A stretch of 64,000 bases of DNA from Nocardia thailandica NBRC 100428 (lineage in GTDB: Bacteria > Actinomycetota > Actinomycetes > Mycobacteriales > Mycobacteriaceae): assembly GCF_000308795.1 (NCBI RefSeq), contig NZ_BAGK01000021.1, positions 1 through 64,000 of the forward strand, read 5' to 3'. The notes below the pieces were generated by a model. That model worked only from the letters and a program-made list of their open reading frames with translations. It made no database searches and was not told the DNA's origin. Every line of letters begins with the position of its first letter. Positions within the stretch are counted from its first letter, which is position 1. Shown here piece after piece: positions 44,831-52,753 of this stretch. The translations under genes and the position numbers were made by a program.

Positions 44831-45127
44831 ATGCAGACCTGGCTCAATCCCGACTTCGTCCAGGCGATCGGCCTCGCGATCGCGACCGTGATCGGCGCGG
44901 TCACCGCCTGGCAGGCCCGCGAGGTCGCCAAACTCCGCGAACGCGTTGTCGCCCTGGAGGATCAGGCCGCCAGCGATCAGCGCCGCTTCCGCGACGCGAT
45001 CCGCCTGATCCGCGCCCTGCAACGCCACATCGACGAGCTGCTCGCCTTCGTCAAACTCCATGTCCCCGGCCAGGAGCCCCCGAACGCGAGCTACAAGATC
45101 CCCGCGACGCTCGAAGAAGAGATCTGA
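44831..45127 (+). CDS. Membrane protein with coiled coil, holin-associated
   Basis: 98 residues: one N-terminal membrane helix (about 10-28, QAIGLAIATVIGAVTAW) and a long charged coiled coil (REVAKLRERVVALEDQAA... to about 75). This one-helix plus coiled-coil plan is common for the second membrane protein of actinophage lysis cassettes. The ATG directly follows the TGA of the preceding gene. Confidence 0.65.
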   Translation: MQTWLNPDFVQAIGLAIATVIGAVTAWQAREVAKLRERVVALEDQAASDQRRFRDAIRLIRALQRHIDELLAFVKLHVPGQEPPNASYKIPATLEEEI

Positions 45128-45220
45128 CGGCCCTACTCGCCGTCATTCCAGCCCATGCGGCCGGCCCCCGAAGCCTCTCGGCAGATACACAGCGGGTTGA
45201 GAGCCTCGCCGCATGCCGCT

Positions 45221-45367
45221 CCCCAGCGCGCCCGTCTCCCGCAGGTGGTCCGCGGTCGCAGACACGGACGCTGCGCTGGGGCGCACGGTCCCGCCCCGGG
45301 TAGTCCCCTCACCCGGGGCGGGACCCCAATCCACACGATTCCGCGCCTGGGGAAGGGCGCGGAATCG
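45221..45367 (+). terminator. Cluster of three inverted repeats, terminator and possible structured RNA
   Basis: Between the holin-like genes and the next coding unit. Repeat A: CCCCAGCGC (45221-45229) with GCGCTGGGG (45273-45281). Repeat B: perfect 15-bp arms 45287-45301 and 45311-45325. Repeat C: perfect 12-bp arms CGATTCCGCGCC (45336-45347) and complement (45356-45367). B is a good terminator; the series suggests attenuation of the downstream toxin/tail genes or a small structured RNA. The region 45128-45398 has no credible ORF. Confidence 0.65.
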
Positions 45368-45398
45368 GTCATGCCCTGAATCGGAAGGACCGAATCCT

Positions 45399-46016
45399 AT
45401 GTCCGGCAGAGAAGTAATCAGTTCCGTCAGCTTCGGCCATCAGCCCCCGCCGTCGTCGGACTATGTGGAAACCGATACCGGGCAACTGGTTACGCCGGAG
45501 TTCCTTTCCCTCCTGCAGCAGACCCTCACCGGCAGGCTGGCTGAGCACAAACCCGACGAGACCCTGGACCCTCAGGTCCGCGCGCTCGCCGAGGAACTCT
45601 CGATCATCCACCTGCCGGAGTGGTACAGCGAGGTCGGCCGCAAACTGGCCGATCCAACGGTCACCAGCATCAAACAGGCGACGCGCGTGGCCGAGTATCT
45701 CGTCAAGCGTGGTGTCCGAGTACATCCCGATCTCGAGGAGATCCGCTGGGTCCCCACCCCCATGGGTCCGCCCGGCGCCTTCGACACCGGAATGCACATC
45801 ACCCGCGACGTGAACGGCGAGTGGCCGCTACCCGACCCCGAGTCCTTCTACGACCTCGAAGAGATCCAGGTCAAACAAACCGAAGAGGGCAACTGGTCCG
45901 CCACCCACCCCCGCGGTCTTTCCACTGAGGCCCCCACCAAAACCGACGCCTACGCCGCGATGGTCGACCAGCTCCGCCAGCGCATCGAACGGGCTCGCCG
46001 CTCCAGCGGGGAATGA
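45399..46016 (+). CDS. Tail-cluster protein of unknown function upstream of the toxin gene
   Basis: 205 residues, no recognised family. Mixed charged and Pro-rich; the middle (LPEWYSEVGRKLADPTVTS... VAEYLVKRGVRVHPDLEEI) is helical and the end (VDQLRQRIERARRSSGE) amphipathic. The ATG follows GGAAGGA. It overlaps the toxin gene by ATGA, so the products are probably made together; a chaperone/adaptor for the toxin-like protein is a guess from position only. Confidence 0.6.
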   Translation: MSGREVISSVSFGHQPPPSSDYVETDTGQLVTPEFLSLLQQTLTGRLAEHKPDETLDPQVRALAEELSIIHLPEWYSEVGRKLADPTVTSIKQATRVAEYLVKRGVRVHPDLEEIRWVPTPMGPPGAFDTGMHITRDVNGEWPLPDPESFYDLEEIQVKQTEEGNWSATHPRGLSTEAPTKTDAYAAMVDQLRQRIERARRSSGE

Positions 46017-48796
46017 CCATGGCGATCACATCGACCGCGACGAACGCCACGCCATCGTGGGTGAGCTCGGCAGCATGGAATCGCCTGACCGGCAGCGGAA
46101 TCGCACAACCATCCACCGGCGACGCACTCGGTGGCGGGAAGGTTCACGACTACAAGGTCAAAGACGGCGCGGCTGCCGTCCAGCTTCTTTCCCGAATCCG
46201 CAATGCCGACAGCCTGACTCTGGACTCCCCAGCCGCCCCGGTGCAGGCATCGCCAATCGGCCTTCCAGGACTGTCGTTCGTCAACGACCGCCCATCCATC
46301 TACCCGGCTGATGACCCCAGGGTCGGGACAGACCCGGTGCCGCCGACCGTCAGTACCCCCTCTGGTCAGCAGCAACCTGCCCAGGAACAGGCGCAACCCG
46401 CGCCGGCCGCAGGCGGAAACCCTCTGTATGAGCCTCCCATCCCGATTCCCGGAGCGAAGCCCGACCCCGGGGTGAGCACCCCGGCGACAAGCCTGCTGGA
46501 CATGCCGAACGTGGCAGGTCACGGAGTAGGCGATTCCTGGGACGGGACGATGCTCGACGGCCGACCGGTGCGCTACACGATCCCGGAAGGGAACGGAACG
46601 AACTCGGTCGACCTCGAGATCACCAACTCGGATGGAACGATCGATCGCTGGCGTATCGCGAGCGACGGTGCCGGGGGACTGCAGCACTGGCACGATGATG
46701 CGAACGGCCAGTCTTCCTACGCGGGACGGGTTACGGCCGAATCAACCTGGGAGATCCAGAGTTTTGATCCAGGCGCACCCACCTACGGTGTACCCAGTCA
46801 TACGCTGGAGGCTGATCCGGGCTTCAAGTCGGTGTACTCACCTTCGTTCGTCGATGGTGTTCGGGTCGGAACCGATATCGGAAAGCTCAACGCCTTCGGC
46901 TTCTACGACAACTATCACATCGACAATTATGGAAATCTGACGATTTCGCATGCCCGGCCGGACGGCAGAGGCGGCGTTGAAAGCAAGTTCTATCAACAAT
47001 ACGACCGAAATAGTTGGCGACTCGGTGAAGATGGCGAGTTCTGGGAGGTCGGTCCCGATCTGCAGGGTCGGATAACCAAGGGACGAACGGTCGAGACTCC
47101 CACCGGAACCCACATATATTTCATCGACCACAACAATGTCTTGTTCGATTCTTTCCGTGGCACCCGAACCTCTCTCGGGCTATTGCCGGCGTACACCGAT
47201 CGCTATGTCGATGACAAAATTTTTCGGAAGTATGGCGATGGTACCTCGGTAACCTTCGACCGCAACTTCGAGGTGATTTCGTTCGTTGGACCGCCTGATC
47301 GCCGTAGCGGCATCGAAAAATTGATCGATGGGGCAAAGGGCATACCTGGAAATATCGCTCATGGTGTCACCAGTTGGTTCACGCGTACCATCGGACTCGA
47401 TGCAATGGCCGAGGCCGTTGCAAACGCCGGTAACCCCTATTACATCCCGCCGACACCACTCGAGCGAATCGCAACGTTCTCTGAGGGAATAGCGACGCCT
47501 GTCAGATTCGCTGGCGATCTGGTGCTTGACCCGTACATGACGGTCGTGGAATGGGCGGGTCGCCACATCTTGTACGGCGGTCTTTACGCGAGTTCATATC
47601 TCGCTTCCGGTGATACACGGCGAAATCTGACCGGTGCTGCCGATGAAATGCTCGCTGAGTCCCCGAGTACCACGGACGCGGCGATAAATGCTGGGTTCAT
47701 TCTACTTCCCATGACGGGCTCCATCTTCAGGGGTATCGGGTCCGGAGTATCTGCTCTGTCCAGGGTGGTCGGCAGTGCGCGGACAATAAGGGTCGAGAGC
47801 TCTCTCTATCTGAGCCAGAGCAAGGTCAAGGCCGCACTGGATTCTGCCAGGAGCATCGAGAAGATAGATGGGCGCCCGATCGCAATCGGCGATGGGGTGC
47901 GGCGTCTTCTTCCTCGAAATGAAAAGATGCTGAGGATTCTCCAGCAGCACGAGTTCTTGGAGGATTCTCTGCTTGGAAATCCGAAGACGCTGCTGAGTCT
48001 GTTGCAGCACCCCAAAGCGATCGACATCATTGACGATGTTCTCAAGGGCGTCAAAGTCAAACCTCGATCGTCCGTTGATGGCGGTCTCGATATATCGAAG
48101 AGTGCACCACTTACCAAAGCGCAGAGAGAGATTTCGGCGCGCGTAACCGAGAACTTCGGTAACAAGCCCGTTCAGTCGGGATTCGATCTCACCCGGAAAC
48201 TGGATGATGCGTATCGGCGTGAATTTATTTCGGATCTCATTCGAAGATGGGAGATAGATCAGCCTGCGGTAAACAAGATGTCCGAGCTAATTGCGAAGAA
48301 GTTCAAAGGGAAATCATATGGACGTGAGAACCCTAAAGACATTACGCGGGCGGATGCGAAGGTGCGCGACCCTGACGATTACAACTATAATGCCTCTCTA
48401 TTGGTAGATGTTGTTGGATCGAAGGTGGTATTCAAGACTGTTGATGATATCTACAAGGCACTTGCGTGGTTGGAGCGAGATGCTCCATTTGAAGTCCTTC
48501 GAATCAAAGACCGAATCGCGAGTCCTATGAAGAGTGGGTATCGAGATATTCTAATGAATGTTCGTGCCCCAAGCGGCCAAGTGGCTGAGCTGCGACTTCA
48601 TCTTGCTGGTATCGAGAAGAGGTCGGAGGAATTCGATCACGCGGTATTTGAAGTCACTCGTGACTTGAAGACCTTCGCCAGCGATGCTGGGCGGGAATTG
48701 ATTCCCGCAGAGGCCAAATTCTTGCGGGATACGCTGGAGAGGACCAACGTGATATTCTGGGACGCGCTTCAGGAAGGTCTTCCGAAAGGTTTGTGA
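46013..48796 (+). CDS. Polymorphic-toxin-like protein with RelA/SpoT-like C-terminal domain
   Basis: 927 residues. N-terminus (1-150) is Pro/Gln-rich and variable; 160-430 is a beta-rich region; 450-600 has hydrophobic helices (LLPMTGSIFRGIGSGVSALS); 690-915 is the C-terminal domain. There, DVVGSKVVF near 797, IKDRIASPMKSGYRD near 830-845, GQVAELRLHL near 855 and FDHAVFEVTRDL follow the order of the RelA/SpoT synthetase core (DxxGxR, KDyIaxPkxxGYR, ExQxH, HxxYExxR). Such domains are known as toxins (toxSAS, Tas1) that make alarmones or modify RNA. GC falls sharply from about 46900 on, a sign of transfer. The next gene and its two copies look like immunity genes. ATG 46019 is an alternative start. 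Confidence 0.68.
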   Translation: MTMAITSTATNATPSWVSSAAWNRLTGSGIAQPSTGDALGGGKVHDYKVKDGAAAVQLLSRIRNADSLTLDSPAAPVQASPIGLPGLSFVNDRPSIYPADDPRVGTDPVPPTVSTPSGQQQPAQEQAQPAPAAGGNPLYEPPIPIPGAKPDPGVSTPATSLLDMPNVAGHGVGDSWDGTMLDGRPVRYTIPEGNGTNSVDLEITNSDGTIDRWRIASDGAGGLQHWHDDANGQSSYAGRVTAESTWEIQSFDPGAPTYGVPSHTLEADPGFKSVYSPSFVDGVRVGTDIGKLNAFGFYDNYHIDNYGNLTISHARPDGRGGVESKFYQQYDRNSWRLGEDGEFWEVGPDLQGRITKGRTVETPTGTHIYFIDHNNVLFDSFRGTRTSLGLLPAYTDRYVDDKIFRKYGDGTSVTFDRNFEVISFVGPPDRRSGIEKLIDGAKGIPGNIAHGVTSWFTRTIGLDAMAEAVANAGNPYYIPPTPLERIATFSEGIATPVRFAGDLVLDPYMTVVEWAGRHILYGGLYASSYLASGDTRRNLTGAADEMLAESPSTTDAAINAGFILLPMTGSIFRGIGSGVSALSRVVGSARTIRVESSLYLSQSKVKAALDSARSIEKIDGRPIAIGDGVRRLLPRNEKMLRILQQHEFLEDSLLGNPKTLLSLLQHPKAIDIIDDVLKGVKVKPRSSVDGGLDISKSAPLTKAQREISARVTENFGNKPVQSGFDLTRKLDDAYRREFISDLIRRWEIDQPAVNKMSELIAKKFKGKSYGRENPKDITRADAKVRDPDDYNYNASLLVDVVGSKVVFKTVDDIYKALAWLERDAPFEVLRIKDRIASPMKSGYRDILMNVRAPSGQVAELRLHLAGIEKRSEEFDHAVFEVTRDLKTFASDAGRELIPAEAKFLRDTLERTNVIFWDALQEGLPKGL

Positions 48797-48799
48797 ACG

Positions 48800-49219
48800 G
48801 TGCAAGAAGTCTATCCCTCCTACTATTCGTACTGTGGCCGACCCTTGCGTGTGGAAAAGGCTCCTGATGGCCTTACGATCGGGTTCATCTTGGAGCCGCT
48901 TGATGGTCATTTCAAACGAGCTACGTCCCGTATCATCGCGCGAGCCGAATGTGCAAGTAACGATGCCGACGTCTGGCAGATGGATCGCGATGAATTCATC
49001 ATCGATGCGGAGCGGACGCGTGCGCAAAGCGTTTCGGGAGTGGGCCCGATATTCAGTCTCTATGCGGTGGTACTCGATCTCGATGCCAAAGTTAAGCAGG
49101 AAAGGCGCACTTATAGGGACGAGGAGAGGAAATTTATCAGATCGATTCTCTTCCGGACATATGCCATGTGGGAGGCGGAAGCTGAATTCGTCGATCCGGC
49201 TCCCATCCCTGATGCATGA
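48800..49219 (+). CDS. Candidate immunity protein, copy 1
   Basis: 139 residues, family not recognised: VYPSYYSYCGRPLRVEK start, acidic WQMDRDEFIIDAERTRAQ, and FRTYAMWEAEAEFVDPAP end. GTG start 3 bp after the toxin stop, the usual place of a cognate immunity gene. A closely similar copy lies at 50238-50657 and a divergent one at 49643-50050. AT-richer than the tail genes. Immunity function is inferred from place, size, acidity and repetition. Confidence 0.62.
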   Translation: MQEVYPSYYSYCGRPLRVEKAPDGLTIGFILEPLDGHFKRATSRIIARAECASNDADVWQMDRDEFIIDAERTRAQSVSGVGPIFSLYAVVLDLDAKVKQERRTYRDEERKFIRSILFRTYAMWEAEAEFVDPAPIPDA

Positions 49220-49538
49220 ACGCGACAGTGTTCAATTAGTCCTTTTCCGCCCTGCCGGTGAAAGCTGTTGAGGCTCTGATGGTCCAGCGTCAGGGTGGGT
49301 GCCGCCAAGGGGCCAAAGCTCCGGTGTAGGCGGAGTTTCAGTTGCTGGTCTGCGGAAACTGGTCGGGTGAAACCAACGGTTTGAGAGGCAGGGCAGGCAC
49401 GAGCGGCTCGAGGAAGGTGAGGGTTCTCTACGCCTGAACCAACCTCGGATTGCCCGTGCCCGCCGTGCGAAGTTTGCCCTGCCGATCCCGTCACCAGCGG
49501 GCCAGCCAGTCAACCCGCCGAGCACGATACAGCTGGCC
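49220..49538. other. Spacer between immunity gene copies
   Basis: About 320 bp, more GC-rich than its flanks, with no recognisable gene on either strand. Begins with ATTCAATT also found after the second copy (about 50668), marking the end of the duplicated block. May be the remnant of an insertion. Confidence 0.45.
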
Positions 49539-49604
49539 GACAGTGGATACGGCGACATTCTCATGAATGTGAAGGCACCGAACGGGATTGTGGAACTTCT
49601 GTGA
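49539..49604 (+). pseudogene. Remnant of a second toxin C-terminal domain
   Basis: Reads DSGYGDILMNVKAPNGIVEL then Leu and stop, against SGYRDILMNVRAPSGQVAEL of the intact toxin (about 48532-48590). It then jumps to GTGATATTCTGGGAC (49601-49615), identical to 48749-48763 near the toxin's end, so an internal piece has been deleted. No start of its own: a displaced, inactive toxin tip. Confidence 0.8.
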
Positions 49605-49642
49605 TATTCTGGGACGATCTCGCGAAAGCGAGTTTAAGGGGC

Positions 49643-50050
49643 ATGGAATTTCCGGTCTACTATCACTACTTTGGTCGGACTCTCAGGGTCGACGACCACT
49701 TCTCGGGCTTCGTTCTTGACCAGTGGACCGGTTACTTTGAGGTGGCAGACTTCGAAGAAATAAACCGCGCCACCTCCAATTTGAGTCATCCTGAGATCTG
49801 GACTCTCTCGTTCGACGAGTTCGTGCTGGAGACGGAGGCTCAGCGAATGCATCATTCACCTGCTCCCGGCCCGATCGCCGAGCTATACTCAGCTGCCCTT
49901 GAAATTCTTGAGAACGCCTACCGGAATGGACATCGTCCGCCATGTGAAGAACATGACCGTGTCGATAACATTTTTAGGCGGTCATATCTGATGTGGGACG
50001 ATCTGAATGGGAATGGCAACGTTCGTCCTGTCGATGCTCCGGATTCGTGA
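49643..50050 (+). CDS. Candidate immunity protein, divergent copy 2
   Basis: 135 residues from the ATG at 49643 (AAGGGG upstream). The frame extends back to a GTG at 49601, but those 14 codons are the toxin-tail remnant. Same plan as copies 1 and 3: FPVYYHYFGRTLRVDD start, IWTLSFDEFVLETEAQR, GPIAELYSAALEI, FRRSYLMWDDL end, yet clearly diverged. Probably protects against a different variant of the toxin domain. Confidence 0.6.
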   Translation: MEFPVYYHYFGRTLRVDDHFSGFVLDQWTGYFEVADFEEINRATSNLSHPEIWTLSFDEFVLETEAQRMHHSPAPGPIAELYSAALEILENAYRNGHRPPCEEHDRVDNIFRRSYLMWDDLNGNGNVRPVDAPDS

Positions 50051-50157
50051 TTCTCCTCCCTTTTCGATGGATTTCTGGTTCTGCAGAGAACGATTTTGAG
50101 ATGCGTCGTTCGAACTTCTTCGGACTAGGCCAAATTGTGAATGCCACCTTTGGGGGT

Positions 50158-50237
50158 CTCTTGCGAGACGTGCTGGAGGGGGCACTTCAATATTCTGGTA
50201 CGCGCTTCAAGAAGGCTATCGAGAGGTTTGTGAAACG
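50158..50237 (+). pseudogene. Remnant of a third toxin C-terminus
   Basis: DNA resembling the last ~80 bases of the toxin gene (48716-48799): CTTGCGAGACGTGCTGGAG, TATTCTGG-ACGCGCTTCAAGAAGG and GAGGTTTGTGAA can all be aligned, with frame-breaking differences. It leads straight into immunity copy 3, as the intact toxin leads into copy 1. Confidence 0.75.
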
Positions 50238-50657
50238 GTGCACGAGATCTATCCTTCCTACTACTCGTACTGTGGTCGTCCTTTGCGCGTGGAAAAGGAT
50301 CCTGATGGCCGGCTGATGGGCTTTATATTGGATCCTCTCGGTGGTCATTTTGAACGAGCTGTGTCCGGTATCGTCCCGCGAGCCGAATCTTCCAGTAATA
50401 ACGCCGACATCTGGCAGATGGATCGCGAGGAATTCATCATCGATGCAGAGCGGACGCGTGCGCAAAAGGTTTCGGGAGTGGGTCCGATATTTAGTCTCTA
50501 TGCGGTGGTACTCGATCTCGATGCCAAAGTAAAGCGGGAAAGGCGCACTTATAGTGATGCGGAGAGGAAATTCATCAGATCGACTCTCTTCCGGACATAT
50601 GCCATGTGGGAGCAGGAAGCTGAATTCGTCGATCCGGCTCCCATACCTGATGCATGA
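50238..50657 (+). CDS. Candidate immunity protein, copy 3
   Basis: 139 residues, nearly identical to copy 1 over the second half (for example GVGPIFSLYAVVLDLDAKVK and FRTYAMWE-EAEFVDPAPIPDA) and more different near the start. GTG start after the toxin-tail remnant. Probably expressed with the tail genes that follow 34 bp later. Confidence 0.62.
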   Translation: MHEIYPSYYSYCGRPLRVEKDPDGRLMGFILDPLGGHFERAVSGIVPRAESSSNNADIWQMDREEFIIDAERTRAQKVSGVGPIFSLYAVVLDLDAKVKRERRTYSDAERKFIRSTLFRTYAMWEQEAEFVDPAPIPDA

Positions 50658-50691
50658 ACGTGAAAGTATTCAATTGAAAGGTGGTTGATCT

Positions 50692-51129
50692 ATGGGTGAG
50701 CGAATCGCGTTGCCTGATGTCGAGAGTGCGCTCGTGGACTACTTGACTGTCGAACTCGCTGCCGCGTCGGACAGTGCTGCGGTGACTACCAGTGTTCCCG
50801 AGCCTCGGCCGGCGCGGATGGTGCGGGTCACCCGTAATGACCGCAAGGCCCGGGTGGACGTCGAGGACAGGGAGGGCCGTCGTGGCTCGCAGTTGATCCT
50901 CGACCGTCCCCGGGTTGTTCTCGAATGCACCGACGATGCCGGCAACGCGGCCGGGCTGGCTGCGCTGGTGCGCGGCATCGTGACGGCCGCGGCTCCCGGA
51001 TACATCGGCTCGGTGTGGTGTGACCACGTCGAGGACGCCGGCATGGAGAACGACACCGACCCGGTGACCGCCGCTCAGCGGTACACAATCGTCACCGACC
51101 TGATCGTGCGAGGCACAGTCCTCGCGTGA
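50692..51129 (+). CDS. Tail terminator / tail completion protein
   Basis: 145 residues. LPDVESALVDYLTVEL start, VRVTRNDRKARVDVEDREGRR, and the LDRPRVVLECTDD strand resemble small siphophage proteins encoded just before the tail tube that cap the tail (lambda gpU role). The position immediately upstream of the tube gene supports this. ATG with GAAAGGTGG upstream. In a headless particle it would close the upper end of the tube. Confidence 0.72.
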   Translation: MGERIALPDVESALVDYLTVELAAASDSAAVTTSVPEPRPARMVRVTRNDRKARVDVEDREGRRGSQLILDRPRVVLECTDDAGNAAGLAALVRGIVTAAAPGYIGSVWCDHVEDAGMENDTDPVTAAQRYTIVTDLIVRGTVLA

Positions 51130-51150
51130 CTCTCCCGAAAACGGGGGAGT
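51129..51150 (+). terminator. Small hairpin before the tail tube gene
   Basis: ACTCTCCCG (51129-51137) and CGGGGGAGT (51142-51150) with one G-T pair and an AAAA loop; overlaps the stop region of the preceding gene. Terminator or RNA-processing hairpin. Confidence 0.5.
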
Positions 51151-51206
51151 AACAACTGAATACCCATCCCTAGGGCCTGCGCAACATTCCCAAGGGAGAT
51201 AAGAAA

Positions 51207-51794
51207 ATGGCTCTGCCTTCCAGCAAGTTCATCGGCGCAGGCACCCCGAACATCGCCGTTACCGGTGGTGTTCTGGTCGCCCCGCTGGCTTCCGCTCTGC
51301 CGACCGCCGCGGCCGGCACCATCGACCCCGCCTTCAAGGCGCTGGGCTACGTGTCCGAGGACGGCATCGAATCGCTGGGTGAGCGTCGGATCGAGTCCGT
51401 CAAGGACTGGAACGCCGACATCATCGCGCAGCTGCAGACTGAGCACTCGGTGCGCTTCGGTCTGACCCTGTACGCCGTGTGGGACAAGGACGTTCTGGGT
51501 GAGGTCTTCCACCCGGACAACGTCGTCACCACCGCCGCCACCGCCACTACCGGTTCGCTGTACACGGTCAAGGAGACCGGTACCCCGCTGCCGCGTCGCG
51601 CTTGGGTCTTCGACATGGTCAACGAGGACAAGAAGCTGCGCATCGTGCTGCCGAACGCCAAGATCACCGCGGTGACCGAGAAGAAGTTCGTCTCCACCGA
51701 ACTGGCCGGTTTCACCATCACCGTCGAGGCGTTCAAGGACGACGCCGGCGTGAAGGCTTACCGCTACCTGGACGACGGCGTCAAGACCGTCTGA
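51207..51794 (+). CDS. Major tail tube protein
   Basis: 195 residues: PNIAVTGGVLVAPLASALPT start, GYVSEDGIESLGERRIESVKDW, then tail-tube-like strands and GFTITVEAFKDDAGVKAYRYLDDG end, the pattern of actinophage major tail proteins. Strong ribosome site AAGGGAGATAAGAAA. Codon use is the most even and host-like in the cluster and two hairpins follow, as expected for a highly expressed structural gene. Forms a non-contractile tube; no sheath gene is present. Confidence 0.85.
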   Translation: MALPSSKFIGAGTPNIAVTGGVLVAPLASALPTAAAGTIDPAFKALGYVSEDGIESLGERRIESVKDWNADIIAQLQTEHSVRFGLTLYAVWDKDVLGEVFHPDNVVTTAATATTGSLYTVKETGTPLPRRAWVFDMVNEDKKLRIVLPNAKITAVTEKKFVSTELAGFTITVEAFKDDAGVKAYRYLDDGVKTV

Positions 51795-51846
51795 TCCCGG
51801 CGGTCTCAGCGACCGTCGCTATTCCGGCGGCATCTGCCGTCATCCC

Positions 51847-51883
51847 GGACAGGGCTCGATTCCGTGTGGATCGAGCCCTGTCC
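51847..51883 (+). terminator. Hairpin 1 after the tail tube gene
   Basis: Perfect 14-bp arms GGACAGGGCTCGAT and complement (51847-51860, 51870-51883), 9-base loop, 52 bp after the tube stop. Likely partial terminator giving more tube mRNA than downstream mRNA. Confidence 0.82.
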
Positions 51884-51911
51884 GCCGACAGTGCTCAGCT
51901 GTCCAAAATCC

Positions 51912-51964
51912 CCCAACGGCGGCGGTTGTCAACCGTATGCGCAGGCCCGCCCGCCGCCGTTGGG
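51912..51964 (+). terminator. Hairpin 2 after the tail tube gene
   Basis: Perfect 14-bp arms CCCAACGGCGGCGG and complement (51912-51925, 51951-51964), with GGTTG-T-CAACC inside, then ACCCTTTT. Stands about 65 bp before the tail chaperone gene. Confidence 0.78.
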
Positions 51965-52029
51965 ACCCTTTTGCGCTGGGCGCCGTCGCGAGCTCACCCG
52001 AATCACCGACTCGAAAGGTCTGCGTAACA

Positions 52030-52320
52030 ATGACTTCCCCCAAAGCCCCCATCACCATCGCCACCCCGACCAAGGTAAAGGAAGACTTCTTCTACCGCGT
52101 CGACGGCGTCGAGATCCAGCTGCCATCGCTGTCCTACCTGAAGCCGGGCCTGGTGCGCCGGATCCGCCGTCTCGGCGACGTGGACGCGATGTACACCCTG
52201 CTGGAAATGGCTGTCTCCCCCGAAGCGCTCGCGGCCCTGGACGACATGGATCCGGACGCCTACCACGACATGCTGGAGGCCTGGCGCGCGCACTCGGGTA
52301 TCAGCCTGGGGGAATCCTAG
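52030..52320 (+). CDS. Tail assembly chaperone G
   Basis: 96 residues, zero-frame product between tube and tape measure genes, the place of lambda G. FYRVDGVEIQLPSLSYLKPGLVRRIRRLGD and the acidic DDMDPDAYHDMLEAWRAH match actinophage chaperones. ATG after GTCTGCGTAACA, weak ribosome site. Ends just after a slippery run that allows the longer GT form. Confidence 0.85.
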   Translation: MTSPKAPITIATPTKVKEDFFYRVDGVEIQLPSLSYLKPGLVRRIRRLGDVDAMYTLLEMAVSPEALAALDDMDPDAYHDMLEAWRAHSGISLGES

Positions 52321-52694
52321 GCCTCGATGCTCTACTCGAAGAGCATTCCGAGGCAATCGAATACGACCTCATCGTTCTCGGTCTCCGGCTGCGGCAACTC
52401 GGCACGGAGGCGATCACCTGGGGCGATCTCAAAGCCATAGTCAGGTGCACGCCGACGGATTCGGCGTTCCAGCGCTCGATGCACCCCGAGTCCTATCGAT
52501 GGCAGCTGGACCAGTACCTACTCGCCGATATGGCCGATTGCTTGCGCTGGCTGGTGTGGTCGAAGACCGATGACGCCAGAAACGGTCGCAACCGGCCCGA
52601 ACAGATCGCGCGGCCGGGACTCGAGTCCAACCGTGAGCGGGTGGGCACCGCGATGGGTGTCAACCAGATGAACGAATTCCTCGGCTGGAGCTGA
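52030..52694 (+). CDS. Tail assembly chaperone GT, made by -1 frameshift
   Basis: 221 residues when the ribosome slips back one base at 52308-52314. The joined part reads GISLG then GILGLDALLEEHSEAIEYDLIVLGLRL in outline (GILGLDALLEEHSEAIE), continuing to MNQMNEFLGWS-type end; this -1 ORF has no start of its own. G and GT wrap the tape measure during tail assembly in siphophages. Confidence 0.82.
52308..52314 (+). promoter_or_regulatory. Programmed -1 frameshift site GGGGGAA
   Basis: Zero-frame codons are CTG GGG GAA TCC TAG; slipping back one G gives GGA ATC CTA GGC and the long T frame. GGGGGAA-like heptamers at this spot are known for tail chaperone genes of actinophages. The stop lies only two codons after. 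Confidence 0.8.
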
Positions 52695-52753
52695 CGGGTT
52701 CATCGCCGGTGGCCGGGCACGCGACCAGTCAGCCCAGAAAGTGGATGTGAATT

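Larger units (their letters stand above)
50158..50675 (+). repeat. Direct repeat of the toxin-tail/immunity block
   Basis: 50158-50675 repeats 48716-49235 with high but imperfect identity, covering toxin 3' end, immunity gene and the trailing ATTCAATT. Distance between copies about 1.44 kb. Such repeats allow recombination that swaps toxin tips. Confidence 0.8.

Noticed and set aside
49601..49642. Earlier GTG start for the second immunity gene
   Set aside because: The 14 codons are the left-over toxin C-terminus; the ATG at 49643 has a ribosome site and matches the start of the other copies.
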